DNA of 64,000 bases, taken from Brevibacillus laterosporus LMG 15441 (GTDB lineage Bacteria; Bacillota; Bacilli; Brevibacillales; Brevibacillaceae). The stretch spans positions 1,708,501 to 1,772,500 of the forward strand of contig NZ_CP007806.1 in NCBI RefSeq assembly GCF_000219535.2. The letters are read 5' to 3'. The stretch's first letter is position 1, and every line of letters begins with the position of its first letter. The notes beneath the pieces are model-generated. The model searched no databases, was not told the DNA's origin, and worked only from the letters and a program-made list of their open reading frames with translations. A program made the position numbers and the translations under genes. Positions 53,901 to 63,170 of the stretch are shown here, piece after piece.

Positions 53901-55256
53901 ATGAAGCCAGCAGAGGTCATGTCTGTCGCGGAGTTAAACCGCTATGTGAAGCGTATGATGGAGGGAGATCTTAGGCTAGCTGATGTTTGGGTTCGTGGAG
54001 AGATATCCAACTTTACTCATCATCACAGCGGTCATATGTACTTCACGTTAAAAGACAAGGATTCACGGCTTAAAATCGTGATGTTTGCTAGCTATAACCG
54101 TTTCCTTACATTTATACCGAAGAATGGAACCAAAGCGATTGTGCGTGGTTCCATTTCTGTATTTGAAAGGGACGGAGCATATCAATTATATGCAAGGGAA
54201 TTACAACCCGATGGGATAGGGGCTTTGTTCCTTGCTTTTGAACAATTAAAAGAAAAACTACAGCAGGAAGGTCTGTTTGCTTCTGAAAGAAAGCGGGCTT
54301 TACCGCGGTTTCCGAAAACAATCGGAGTGGTTACTTCACCTACAGGAGCAGCAATACGAGATATTATTACTACAATTAAGCGCAGGTACCCTCAAGCAAA
54401 AATTATGCTTGCTCCAGCAATTGTACAAGGTGTTGAGGCCCCTGCTTCTATCATCCGTTCCATCAGACATATCAATCAGTATCAAGTGGATGTTATGATC
54501 GTGGGTCGAGGAGGGGGTTCAATTGAAGAACTTTGGGCATTTAATGACGAGGCTGTTGCCAGAGCGATTGTAGCTTCTCAAATACCTATAATCTCAGCAA
54601 TTGGCCATGAGACAGATTATACAATTGCAGACTTTGTTGCTGATATCCGAGCGGCCACTCCGACGGCGGCAGCCGAGTTAGCCGTACCTCATTATTTAGA
54701 GTGGCTGGAGAGAATTAAACAGCTAGATCATCGACTGGCTCGTGCTCTCCAAACTCAGCTTCAAGAGAAGCGCACCCATTTACAACGATTACAGCAATCG
54801 TATGGGCTAAAAAATCCATTGCGCCGAGTAGAAGAGCGACGACAACGAATTGACGAAGTAACGCTACGTCTTAGTGCTATGGTGAAAATGAAAGTAGTCC
54901 GTAAACGTGAGCAAGTCAGCCATGTGAAAAAACGGCTAAAACAAATTCGATTGGAGCGACAGGTGGCAGAAGGACGAGGCCAAGTCAATCGAATGGAGAG
55001 CCAATTAACACAGTATATGAAACAAAAAACGGAAAGATCAAGGCAAGCATGGCTGTCTTTGGTCCAGCATTTGGATGCCTTGAGTCCGTTAAGGGTTATG
55101 CAACGTGGCTTTAGCCTATCCTATAAAGACGATACATTAATCAAATCTGTTGAAGGAATTGAAGTGGGAGATCAGCTCATGATACGATATCAAGATGGGA
55201 AGATCATGACAACGGTAACAGACATAGAGCGAAAGGAAGAGAACCATGGCTCGTAA
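53901..55256 (+). CDS. xseA: Exodeoxyribonuclease VII large subunit
   Basis: Catalytic subunit of 451 residues: N-terminal OB fold (about 5-100), nuclease core with GVVTSPTGAAIRDI near 137 and GRGGGSIEELWAFNDE near 200, HETDYTIADFVAD near 237, then long Arg/Lys/Gln-rich coiled coils (270-400). Overlaps xseB by 11 bases. Confidence 0.95.
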   Translation: MKPAEVMSVAELNRYVKRMMEGDLRLADVWVRGEISNFTHHHSGHMYFTLKDKDSRLKIVMFASYNRFLTFIPKNGTKAIVRGSISVFERDGAYQLYARELQPDGIGALFLAFEQLKEKLQQEGLFASERKRALPRFPKTIGVVTSPTGAAIRDIITTIKRRYPQAKIMLAPAIVQGVEAPASIIRSIRHINQYQVDVMIVGRGGGSIEELWAFNDEAVARAIVASQIPIISAIGHETDYTIADFVADIRAATPTAAAELAVPHYLEWLERIKQLDHRLARALQTQLQEKRTHLQRLQQSYGLKNPLRRVEERRQRIDEVTLRLSAMVKMKVVRKREQVSHVKKRLKQIRLERQVAEGRGQVNRMESQLTQYMKQKTERSRQAWLSLVQHLDALSPLRVMQRGFSLSYKDDTLIKSVEGIEVGDQLMIRYQDGKIMTTVTDIERKEENHGS

Positions 55257-55497
55257 AAAAGCAGCACAGGAAACAGAGCTTTTATTTGAAGAAGCAATGC
55301 AACGGCTGGAAGAAGTGGTGCGTCAGCTAGAAGAAGGCGATGTTCCTTTAGAGAGAGCAATTGAATTGTACCAAGAAGGAATCCAATTATCTCGTCAATG
55401 TGCGACAAAGCTAGATGCAATTGAGGCCAAGGTAATTCAACTTCTAGACCAAGACGGCAGCATATCCGAGCGTCCGTTCCATGTGGAGGAGGACTAG
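55246..55497 (+). CDS. xseB: Exodeoxyribonuclease VII small subunit
   Basis: Coiled-coil partner of XseA, 83 residues, with LFEEAMQRLEEVVRQLEEGDVPLE near 15-38 as in the whole family. ATG 55246 lies inside the end of xseA. Confidence 0.94.
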   Translation: MARKKAAQETELLFEEAMQRLEEVVRQLEEGDVPLERAIELYQEGIQLSRQCATKLDAIEAKVIQLLDQDGSISERPFHVEED

Positions 55498-55498
55498 C

Positions 55499-56395
55499 AT
55501 GAGTTTTCGTTTGAAGGATTATTTAGATGAAAAAATTGCATTACTGGAAGCTGAATTACCAAGAGCACTATCTACAGAAGGCGTTCCTAGCGAACTGTAC
55601 GAATCAATGCACTACTCATTGATGGCTGGTGGGAAGCGGTTACGTCCCATTCTTGTTTTAGCGGTACTGGAAGCGTTTCAACAACCAATTGAACGTGGCC
55701 TTCCATATGCGATAGCCTTAGAAATGATTCACACTTACTCATTGATCCATGACGATCTCCCTGCCATGGATGATGATGATTTACGTAGGGGTAAACCGAC
55801 TAATCATAAGGTATTTGGTGAAGCCACTGCTATTTTAGCAGGAGATGCCCTACTGACAAGAGCGTTTGGCCTAGTGGCTAGTTCTTATGTACATCATCCT
55901 GAGGTTAAAGCTGAAACAACTGTCCAATTGATAGCTGAGCTTGGGCAGCGTGCCGGTGAACGAGGGATGGTAGGTGGTCAGATGGCTGATATAATGGGAG
56001 AAGGCAAACAGCTTTCCCTTGAGCAATTAGAGTATATCCACTTACATAAAACAGGCGATCTGCTGATTGCGGCTTTGCGAGGCGGAGGATATTTGGCAGA
56101 AGCAACACCAAAGCAATTGCAGGCCCTAACTAATTATGCTGTTAAGATCGGACTAGCCTTCCAGATTAAAGATGACATTTTAAACGTTGAGGGAGATGCG
56201 GCATTGCTAGGTAAAGCTGTGGGAAGTGATGCGAGTAAAGAGAAAGCAACCTACCCTGCGTTACTTGGACTTGCTGAATCCAAACGACGTCTAGCTTTGC
56301 TTGTCAAGGAGGCTCAAGCTGAGCTTGCAGCAGTAAAGATTAATCATCCTGCTCTCTTTGCACTAGCGGAGTATGTGATGGAGCGTGTAAGCTAG
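55499..56395 (+). CDS. ispA: Polyprenyl (farnesyl) diphosphate synthase
   Basis: Trans-prenyl chain-elongating enzyme, 298 residues. First Asp-rich motif DDLPAMDDDD near 85, second DDILNVEGD near 225, GGKRLRPIL near 44. The chain length is taken as C15 from length and context next to dxs. ATG 55499 overlaps nothing and has GGAGG 6 bases upstream; the frame to 55481 runs into xseB. Confidence 0.92.
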   Translation: MSFRLKDYLDEKIALLEAELPRALSTEGVPSELYESMHYSLMAGGKRLRPILVLAVLEAFQQPIERGLPYAIALEMIHTYSLIHDDLPAMDDDDLRRGKPTNHKVFGEATAILAGDALLTRAFGLVASSYVHHPEVKAETTVQLIAELGQRAGERGMVGGQMADIMGEGKQLSLEQLEYIHLHKTGDLLIAALRGGGYLAEATPKQLQALTNYAVKIGLAFQIKDDILNVEGDAALLGKAVGSDASKEKATYPALLGLAESKRRLALLVKEAQAELAAVKINHPALFALAEYVMERVS

Positions 56396-56412
56396 CATAA
56401 AGGATTTTTGCC

Positions 56413-56447
56413 TAAAGAGAGATATCATTACTCTCTTATGGTTTTTT
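56413..56447 (+). terminator. Possible terminator after ispA
   Basis: AAGAGAG and CTCTCTT pair around a 9-base loop, with six T a few bases later. Confidence 0.5.
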
Positions 56448-56549
56448 ACATAAGAAAAGGATATAATGCGTGTACGTGTAATTTTTTGTGAAGCATGATG
56501 TATGATTAGTATGGAAGGTTTTGCGACTTAGTGAAAGCGAGGGGTTACA

Positions 56550-58436
56550 GTGTTGCTTGAAAACATGAAGAGCCCAGATGATCTCAAGCATTTGACAATC
56601 TCCCAATTACAGCAGTTGTCCGAAGAAATTCGTCGGTTCCTGATAGAAAACCTCTCTAAAACAGGGGGACATTTAGCTCCTAACCTAGGAGTTGTGGAGC
56701 TAACGATCGCACTACACTATTGCTTTAACAGTCCAAAGGATAAAATTTTATGGGATGTTGGTCATCAAGCCTATGTACACAAAATTTTAACTGGACGAAA
56801 AGATGATTTTCCGACACTGCGTCAATATAAGGGATTGTGCGGTTTTCCAAAAATGGCGGAGAGTGCTCATGATGTTTGGGAAACAGGGCATAGCAGCACT
56901 TCGTTGTCAGGTGCCATGGGCATGGCGAGCGCCCGCGATTTGAAGAAGGAAAATTACCATGTGATAGGTGTCATTGGAGACGGTGCATTGACAGGTGGTA
57001 TGGCTTTTGAAGCCTTAAATCACATTGGTCATGAGAAGAAGAATGTAATCGTGGTCTTAAATGATAATGAAATGTCCATCGCGCCAAATGTAGGTGCTAT
57101 GCATAACTATCTGGGCAAATTACGTACAGATCATATTTATAATAGAGCTAAGGATGAGGTAGAAAGCCTACTCAAGGCGATTCCCGCTGTAGGGGGAAAA
57201 TTGGCTCAACTGGCTGAAAAGGTCAAGGATAGCATGAAATACATGCTTGTATCCGGTATTTTATTCGAAGAGCTGGGCTTTACGTACATTGGTCCTATTG
57301 ATGGACATAACCTAGAGCTTGTGATTGATTCACTGCGTACAGCTGCGAATACACGTGGACCGGTCTTATTGCATGTGATCACCAAAAAAGGAAAAGGCTA
57401 TCTGCCAGCAGAACAAAACGCAATGAAATGGCATGGAACAGATACCTATAAGATTGAATCTGGTGAAATGATTAAAGCCGTTGCTGCTGCGCCTGCCTAC
57501 AAGAGTGTATTTGCTGATACGTTAATTAAGCTAACACAGCAAGACGATCGTATTGTAGCGATTACACCAGCTATGCCAGATGGTTCTGGTCTCTTAAAGT
57601 ATGCTTCCGTATATCCTGAGCGAATGTTTGATGTAGGGATTGCTGAACAACATGCTTGTACATTCGCGGCTGGGCTGGCGACACAAGGAATGAAGCCGTT
57701 CCTAGCAATTTATTCCACCTTTTTGCAACGTGCCTATGACCAGTTAATCCATGATGTTGCTCGAATGAAGCTACCTGTTGTTTTTGCGGTAGACCGTGCT
57801 GGTTTGGTTGGAGCTGATGGAGAGACGCACCAAGGTGTTTATGATATCGCTTTTATGCGTGCTATTCCCAATATGGTCATTATGGCTCCAAAAGATGAGA
57901 ATGAAATGCAGCATATGATGAAAACAGCGGCAGAATATGATGGCCCTATTTCCTTCCGCTATCCGCGTGGAAACGGTCTAGGTGTCAAAATGGATGAAGA
58001 GCTCAAGGCCCTTCCAATCGGTCAGATGGAAGTAGTTAGAGAGGGGAAAGGCGTAGCTGTTCTTTCATTTGGGCATATTTATGACGTCGCGGAAAAAGCC
58101 ATTAATCTACTGCAAATGGATGGCATCATGCCGATGTTTGTCAATGCACGTTTTTGTAAACCCTTAGACGAAGAATTGCTCTTGCGTCTTGCCAAGGAAA
58201 ATATGGACATTGTTACTGTGGAAGAGGGCTGTGTACAAGGCGGCTTTGGCAGTGCAGTCATGGAATTTTATGCTGAACAAGGATACCATAATATGGTAGT
58301 GGAACCGATGGGGATTCCCGATTATTTTGTTGAGCATGGAAGTGTTAAGGAGCAACGACAAGAAATCAGTTTAACAGCGGAAGCGATCGCTGCACGTGTA
58401 CGCTCCTTGCTACCAGTAAATAAACAGAGGGCTTAA
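56550..58436 (+). CDS. dxs: 1-deoxy-D-xylulose-5-phosphate synthase
   Basis: First enzyme of the MEP isoprenoid pathway (pyruvate plus glyceraldehyde-3-phosphate), thiamine-diphosphate dependent, 628 residues. [16 protein letters not shown] near 66, [14 protein letters not shown] near 110, cofactor motif GDGALTGG near 145 with NDNEMSI near 172, and the transketolase middle domain with [15 protein letters not shown] near 410. GTG 56550 has GAGGGG 5 bases upstream; TTG 56553 is an alternative. Confidence 0.95.
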   Translation: MLLENMKSPDDLKHLTISQLQQLSEEIRRFLIENLSKTGGHLAPNLGVVELTIALHYCFNSPKDKILWDVGHQAYVHKILTGRKDDFPTLRQYKGLCGFPKMAESAHDVWETGHSSTSLSGAMGMASARDLKKENYHVIGVIGDGALTGGMAFEALNHIGHEKKNVIVVLNDNEMSIAPNVGAMHNYLGKLRTDHIYNRAKDEVESLLKAIPAVGGKLAQLAEKVKDSMKYMLVSGILFEELGFTYIGPIDGHNLELVIDSLRTAANTRGPVLLHVITKKGKGYLPAEQNAMKWHGTDTYKIESGEMIKAVAAAPAYKSVFADTLIKLTQQDDRIVAITPAMPDGSGLLKYASVYPERMFDVGIAEQHACTFAAGLATQGMKPFLAIYSTFLQRAYDQLIHDVARMKLPVVFAVDRAGLVGADGETHQGVYDIAFMRAIPNMVIMAPKDENEMQHMMKTAAEYDGPISFRYPRGNGLGVKMDEELKALPIGQMEVVREGKGVAVLSFGHIYDVAEKAINLLQMDGIMPMFVNARFCKPLDEELLLRLAKENMDIVTVEEGCVQGGFGSAVMEFYAEQGYHNMVVEPMGIPDYFVEHGSVKEQRQEISLTAEAIAARVRSLLPVNKQRA

Positions 58437-58444
58437 TAACGACT

Positions 58445-59272
58445 ATGAAAAAAGAACGATTAGATGTCTTACTTGCAGATCGAGGTCTGTATGAGACCCG
58501 AGAAAAGGCAAAACGAGCCGTTATGGCAGGGCTTGTTATTGTTGCGGGTGAAAGATGCGATAAACCAGGTACAAAATTTCCAGAGGATGTTGCTATTCAA
58601 GTAAAAGGTAATATTCATCCCTATGTAAGCCGGGGTGGGCTTAAGCTGGAAAAGGCTATTAAAGAGTTTCAAATTGACTTAACCGATCGGATTATGATGG
58701 ATATTGGTTCATCCACAGGAGGCTTTACGGACTGTGCCCTACAAAATGGGGCACGAAAGGTTTATGCCATTGACGTAGGCTACAACCAGCTAGCGTGGAA
58801 ATTACGTCAGGATGAACGAGTCGTTGTCATGGAACGTACGAACTTCCGTCATATGGACCCGGCTACTTTTGAACACGAAATGCCAAACATGGCTTCGATA
58901 GATGTATCATTTATTTCGTTAAGGCTGATTCTGCCAGTGCTGTACACGTTTTTACAAGAAGGTGGACATGTACTAGCATTGGTAAAACCACAATTTGAAG
59001 CAGGTAAAGAAAAAGTGGGTAAAAATGGAATCGTTCGGGATGCCAGTGTGCATCGTCAAGTCGTAGAAGAAATCGCCGGATTTGCTACGACATTAGGCTT
59101 CCAAGTAAATGGTGTCAGCTATTCGCCAATTACGGGAGGAGAGGGAAATATTGAGTTTCTTCTTCATCTTTATAAACCGCAAGCTGATGAACGTGTAGTA
59201 GAACAGGATGAGCCGTGGTGGCTTTCACGTATTGAAGAAGTTGTCGCCGAGGCACATAGGCAATTGAGTTAG
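58445..59272 (+). CDS. TlyA family RNA 2'-O-methyltransferase
   Basis: Protein of 275 residues: N-terminal S4 RNA-binding domain (about 3-60, RLDVLLADRGLYETREKAK) and an FtsJ-like methyltransferase with the SAM loop DIGSSTGGFTDCAL near 83 and VKPQFEAGKE near 180. The homologue is YqxC of B. subtilis and TlyA of mycobacteria (rRNA ribose methylation). 8 bases after dxs. Confidence 0.9.
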   Translation: MKKERLDVLLADRGLYETREKAKRAVMAGLVIVAGERCDKPGTKFPEDVAIQVKGNIHPYVSRGGLKLEKAIKEFQIDLTDRIMMDIGSSTGGFTDCALQNGARKVYAIDVGYNQLAWKLRQDERVVVMERTNFRHMDPATFEHEMPNMASIDVSFISLRLILPVLYTFLQEGGHVLALVKPQFEAGKEKVGKNGIVRDASVHRQVVEEIAGFATTLGFQVNGVSYSPITGGEGNIEFLLHLYKPQADERVVEQDEPWWLSRIEEVVAEAHRQLS

Positions 59273-59292
59273 GTTAAGCAAATGAATAACAG

Positions 59293-59331
59293 AACCTCAA
59301 ATCATTTTCTAATGAGTTTGGGGTTTTTTCT
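59293..59331 (+). terminator. Rho-independent terminator after the TlyA gene
   Basis: AACCTCAAATCATT pairs with AATGA-g-TTTGGGGTT around a TTCT-type loop and runs into six T. Confidence 0.85.
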
Positions 59332-59382
59332 TTATCCTCAAGTCATAAAAATCATTTTGAAAGACGTTTCTTACAAGAAAAT

Positions 59383-59412
59383 TTGATTTGTCCATGTTAC
59401 ATTGTTTATAAG
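59383..59412 (+). promoter_or_regulatory. Possible promoter of the small L7/L12-like gene
   Basis: TTGATT (59383-59388), 18 bases, TATAAG (59407-59412). Confidence 0.4.
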
Positions 59413-59456
59413 GATGCTAAGTGTTGTCCCTAAAAAAGAAAATAGGAGAGAAGGTT

Positions 59457-59759
59457 ATGGAACTTACGATAATAATGGTTTTAGTTTGCATTGTATTACT
59501 GTTAGTCGAAAAGGTTAATCGGCTACAAAATCAAATAAAAAGAATGAATGTTATCCTACAGCAAATTGCTGCTCAGGTTGGAGTTACAAATTATTCTGAG
59601 AGTATAAAACCAAATAACAATGTCGTTCTGAATCATCCGATAAATGCAAAGCTACATAGGTTACTTGCTGAAGGCAAACAAATAGAAGCGATCAAAGAGG
59701 CAAGAATAGAACTGGGGCTGTCTCTTATAGAAGCGAAGGAATATGTGGAAAGATTATAA
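59457..59759 (+). CDS. Small membrane protein with ribosomal L7/L12 C-terminal-like tail
   Basis: Protein of 100 residues: one N-terminal helix (about 2-19), a short coiled coil (KVNRLQNQIKRMN), a flexible Asn-rich linker and a C-terminal segment NAKLHRLLAEGKQIEAIKEAR...SLIEAKEYVE. That segment matches the helix-turn-helix of ribosomal protein L7/L12 C-terminal domains. I chose ATG 59457, with AGGAGAG upstream. It is not a ribosomal protein. Function unknown; it has its own promoter and sits between tlyA and nadK. The 253 bases after it hold no gene. Confidence 0.7.
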   Translation: MELTIIMVLVCIVLLLVEKVNRLQNQIKRMNVILQQIAAQVGVTNYSESIKPNNNVVLNHPINAKLHRLLAEGKQIEAIKEARIELGLSLIEAKEYVERL

Positions 59760-60012
59760 TCTGCATAATAAGAAGCAGGTTTATGCGATGTTTAGCTTTT
59801 TGAATATGGGAAGGAAGCCTTACTCCCCCTATCCATTATGCAAAAAAATATGTATAATTGTATAAAGATGAACAAATGTTAAAGCGAATCCTTCGTTTCA
59901 AATTAATCAAACGAGTAACCCTCATCTGAGATGATCAGCAAGAATTCATGGGGATCAGATTCGCGTAATATCCCTGCTAGGAGCAGATGATCAAAGATAC
60001 TGGGGTGACACT

Positions 60013-60870
60013 GTGAAGTCCATTGGAATTATCGCGAACAAGGGCAAGCCTAAAGCCCGCGTGGTCGCCCGTGAGTTATTATACTTGTTGGAAGCGCGTG
60101 GGGCAAAAGTTTATTTGGAACAAGATTTAGCAGGAGTGATTGGTCGAGAAGATGTGGCAGTACCCCTTTATGACTTTTCAAAATATGTGGAGATTCTTTG
60201 CGTGCTTGGGGGAGATGGCACCTTACTCGGTATCGCTCGGCAGCTAGCTGGTCATAATTTACCAGTGCTCGGTATTAATCTTGGTACATTAGGCTTTTTG
60301 TCAGAGGCAGAGCCAGATAATCTAACCGATGCCGTAGAGAAGCTACTATCCGGGCAATACTATACAGAAGAACGAAGTATGCTCACCACTGAGTTGTACC
60401 GACAAGGTGAACGACTTGCCACTTATACAGCTATGAATGATATTGGGATCACCAAGGGATCATTCTGTCGGATCATTAAGTGTTCCGTTTATTCAAATGG
60501 GTTTTATGTAGGAACTTTTAGTGGAGATGGGATTATTGTCTCCAGCCCGACTGGCTCTACGGCCTATTCGTTAGCAGCGGGTGGTCCCATTGTAGCTCCA
60601 AATGTTGCCATGCTTTTGCTTACACCAATAGCTTCTCATTCTTTGACGGCGAGACCTATCGTACTAGCATCAGACCAGCGCCTTCGAATTGAGGTAGATG
60701 CTGTGCATGATAAGATTGGACTTTCGATCGATGGTCAATTTGGTTCTCGTTTAGAGGGCGGAGATGAGATTTTTATTGAGCAATCCAAGCATGTTACACC
60801 GCTGATCAAATGGACACAGGGCAATTTTTATGAATTAATTCGAACTAAATTACAAGGTGAATGGGAGTAA
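60013..60870 (+). CDS. nadK: NAD kinase
   Basis: Makes NADP from NAD and ATP, 285 residues. GGDGTLLG near residue 66, [10 protein letters not shown] near 90, NDIGI near 140 and [17 protein letters not shown] near 178 are all present. The start is GTG 60013, with GGGGTGA upstream. argR follows 4 bases after its stop. Confidence 0.94.
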   Translation: MKSIGIIANKGKPKARVVARELLYLLEARGAKVYLEQDLAGVIGREDVAVPLYDFSKYVEILCVLGGDGTLLGIARQLAGHNLPVLGINLGTLGFLSEAEPDNLTDAVEKLLSGQYYTEERSMLTTELYRQGERLATYTAMNDIGITKGSFCRIIKCSVYSNGFYVGTFSGDGIIVSSPTGSTAYSLAAGGPIVAPNVAMLLLTPIASHSLTARPIVLASDQRLRIEVDAVHDKIGLSIDGQFGSRLEGGDEIFIEQSKHVTPLIKWTQGNFYELIRTKLQGEWE

Positions 60871-60874
60871 ATGT

Positions 60875-61324
60875 ATGAATAAAGGCCAACGACACATCAA
60901 AATCAAAGAGATCATCATGAATAATGATATAGAAACACAGGATGAGCTCGTAGAATACCTGCGTTCAAACGGGTACAGTGTAACACAGGCAACTGTTTCA
61001 CGTGATATTAAAGAATTGCATTTGATAAAAATCCCGATGAGTGACGGCCGTTACAAATATTCTGTACCAACGGACCAAAAGTTTAATCCATTGCAAAAAA
61101 TGAAGCGCGTGCTATTGGATTCCTTTGTGAGCATTGATTTTTCTGAAAATCTGATCGTACTAAAGACAATGCCAGGAAATGCTAATTCTGTTGCTGTTCT
61201 GATTGACAATTTACATTGGAATGAGATAATGGGTTGTGTTTGCGGTGATGATACGATTTTAATCATTTGTCGAACCAAAGAGAATGCAAAAGAAGTGTCC
61301 CAACGCTTCTTAGACATGCTATAA
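60875..61324 (+). CDS. argR: Arginine repressor ArgR/AhrC
   Basis: Hexameric arginine-dependent regulator, 149 residues: winged-helix domain with [27 protein letters not shown] (about 22-49) and C-terminal arginine-binding domain with [10 protein letters not shown] near 125. ATG 60875 has GGGAG 7 bases upstream. In this position before recN it matches B. subtilis ahrC. Confidence 0.95.
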   Translation: MNKGQRHIKIKEIIMNNDIETQDELVEYLRSNGYSVTQATVSRDIKELHLIKIPMSDGRYKYSVPTDQKFNPLQKMKRVLLDSFVSIDFSENLIVLKTMPGNANSVAVLIDNLHWNEIMGCVCGDDTILIICRTKENAKEVSQRFLDML

Positions 61325-61336
61325 GGAAGGGTATGC

Positions 61337-63061
61337 ATGATCCACGAACTAACCATCCGCAATTTTGCGATTATCAAACACACCACGATCTCTTTTGGGC
61401 ATGGGCTTAATATCCTGACAGGAGAGACAGGGGCAGGTAAATCCATTATTATCGATGCGCTAGGGCAATTGCTCGGTGATCGCAGTTCAGCAGAGCTTAT
61501 CCGTTACGGAGAAAAACGGGCAGAGATAGAAGGTCTGTTCGAATGTAAGCCAGGGCACCCCGCTTACGCCGTCTGTGAAAGCTTCGGCATTCAGGTTGAC
61601 CCGGATGGTATCCTGGTTGTACGTCGGGATATTTCCTCTACGGGTAAAAGCATCATTCGCGTTAATGGCCAGCTAATTACGTTAGCCATGTTACGAGAAT
61701 TAGGACCGTGGCTGGTAAACGTTCACGGTCAGCATGATCATCAGGCGCTTATGCAATCAGATAAGCATATTCGCTGGCTCGATGCTTATGGAGAATCTCG
61801 CTTGGCTGAAACAAAGCAGGAATTTAGTCATTTATATCAAAAATATCGCAAAGCCGTGCAGGATTTATCAAGAATGGCTAAAAACGAGCGCGAATTAATG
61901 CAGCGCATTGACCTATTAAGCTATCAGTTAAATGAAATTGAAGCGGCAAAATTAATCCCTGGTGAAGACGAGAAGCTCATACAGCAACGTAAGAAGTGGG
62001 CTAATATTGAAAAAATATTTGCTGGTGTACAGGATGCTTACATGTCCCTTTATGGAGATCAGAGGGGACAAGATTGGCTTGGGCACGCTATGGGAGAATT
62101 GGAGCGGGTACAACAATATGATGAACAGCTAGTTCCGATTGTAGAAACGATTCAAAGTGCCTATTATCAGGTAGAGGACACTGTTCAACAATTGCGTCAT
62201 ATAAAGGACCGTTTGGATTTTGATCCTGCTATCCTAGCTGAAGTAGAAGGCAGATTAGACCAATTATCTGGATTAAAGCGCAAGTATGGTAAGTCCGTAG
62301 ATGAGATTTTGGAATATGCAGCAGGTATACAGGATGAACTAGATGAAATCCAGCATTATGATGATCGTTTGCAACAAATGGAAAAAACACTCCGTGAAGC
62401 CGAAGCTGATGTAGCTATTGAGGCGCTGGAATTAAGTACGCTCCGCCGTGAGTTAGCAGTAGAGCTTGCTAACTTAATTGAGCATGAGCTAAAAGAATTG
62501 CATATGGAACGAGCACGTTTTGCAATTGAGATTAAGCATATTCCAGACGAGCGAGGTATTGAGGTTGAGGGGAATCGAGTTAGGGTGAGTTCTCGCGGGA
62601 TTGATGAGATAGAATTTTTGATTGCGCCGAACCCAGGTGAACCTCTGCGCCCCTTAACTAAGATTGCGTCTGGAGGGGAATTATCCCGTGTCATGCTCGC
62701 GATTAAAAGCATACTAGCTACTACCGAGCAGGTGGGTACTCTGATCTTTGACGAGGTAGATACGGGTGTAAGCGGTCGAGCTGCTCAAGCTATTGCGGAA
62801 AAATTGGCACGAGTAGCGAAACATCGTCAAGTGCTATGTATTACGCATTTACCGCAAGTAGCTTCTATGGCGGATGCCCATTTTTATATTCAAAAGCAGA
62901 TGGATGAACAGGAGACCAGCACAACGGTTGTCCTCATGTCTTCGGAAGAGCGTGTGAACGAGCTTGCTCGTATGCTTGGCGGAGCTGAAGTTACAGAGAA
63001 AACAAAAGAACATGCTAAGGAAATGATTCTCCTTGGAGAAGAGCGGAAAGCTGTCAATTGA
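61337..63061 (+). CDS. recN: DNA repair protein RecN
   Basis: SMC-like ATPase of double-strand break repair, 574 residues. Walker A TGETGAGKSI near 29, long coiled coils in the middle (about 155-360), signature SGGELSRVMLAIK near 447, Walker B FDEVDTGVSG near 473. Starts 12 bases after argR. Confidence 0.95.
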   Translation: MIHELTIRNFAIIKHTTISFGHGLNILTGETGAGKSIIIDALGQLLGDRSSAELIRYGEKRAEIEGLFECKPGHPAYAVCESFGIQVDPDGILVVRRDISSTGKSIIRVNGQLITLAMLRELGPWLVNVHGQHDHQALMQSDKHIRWLDAYGESRLAETKQEFSHLYQKYRKAVQDLSRMAKNERELMQRIDLLSYQLNEIEAAKLIPGEDEKLIQQRKKWANIEKIFAGVQDAYMSLYGDQRGQDWLGHAMGELERVQQYDEQLVPIVETIQSAYYQVEDTVQQLRHIKDRLDFDPAILAEVEGRLDQLSGLKRKYGKSVDEILEYAAGIQDELDEIQHYDDRLQQMEKTLREAEADVAIEALELSTLRRELAVELANLIEHELKELHMERARFAIEIKHIPDERGIEVEGNRVRVSSRGIDEIEFLIAPNPGEPLRPLTKIASGGELSRVMLAIKSILATTEQVGTLIFDEVDTGVSGRAAQAIAEKLARVAKHRQVLCITHLPQVASMADAHFYIQKQMDEQETSTTVVLMSSEERVNELARMLGGAEVTEKTKEHAKEMILLGEERKAVN

Positions 63062-63076
63062 AATTGACAGCTTTTT
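63048..63076 (+). terminator. Rho-independent terminator overlapping the recN stop
   Basis: AAAGCTGTCAATT pairs perfectly with AATTGACAGCTTT, closing on the TGA stop codon itself, and is followed by T. Confidence 0.88.
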
Positions 63077-63170
63077 GGTGTTATAAACAGGTGGCGTGCA
63101 GGTAACATTAAATATTAGTAAGTGAGGTGTAGCTGTAGGTGTAGGTAGGGAAGCTAGGAGTGATTGCTGG

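Noticed and set aside
62356-62712. 118-codon minus-strand frame
   Set aside because: Antisense shadow of recN.
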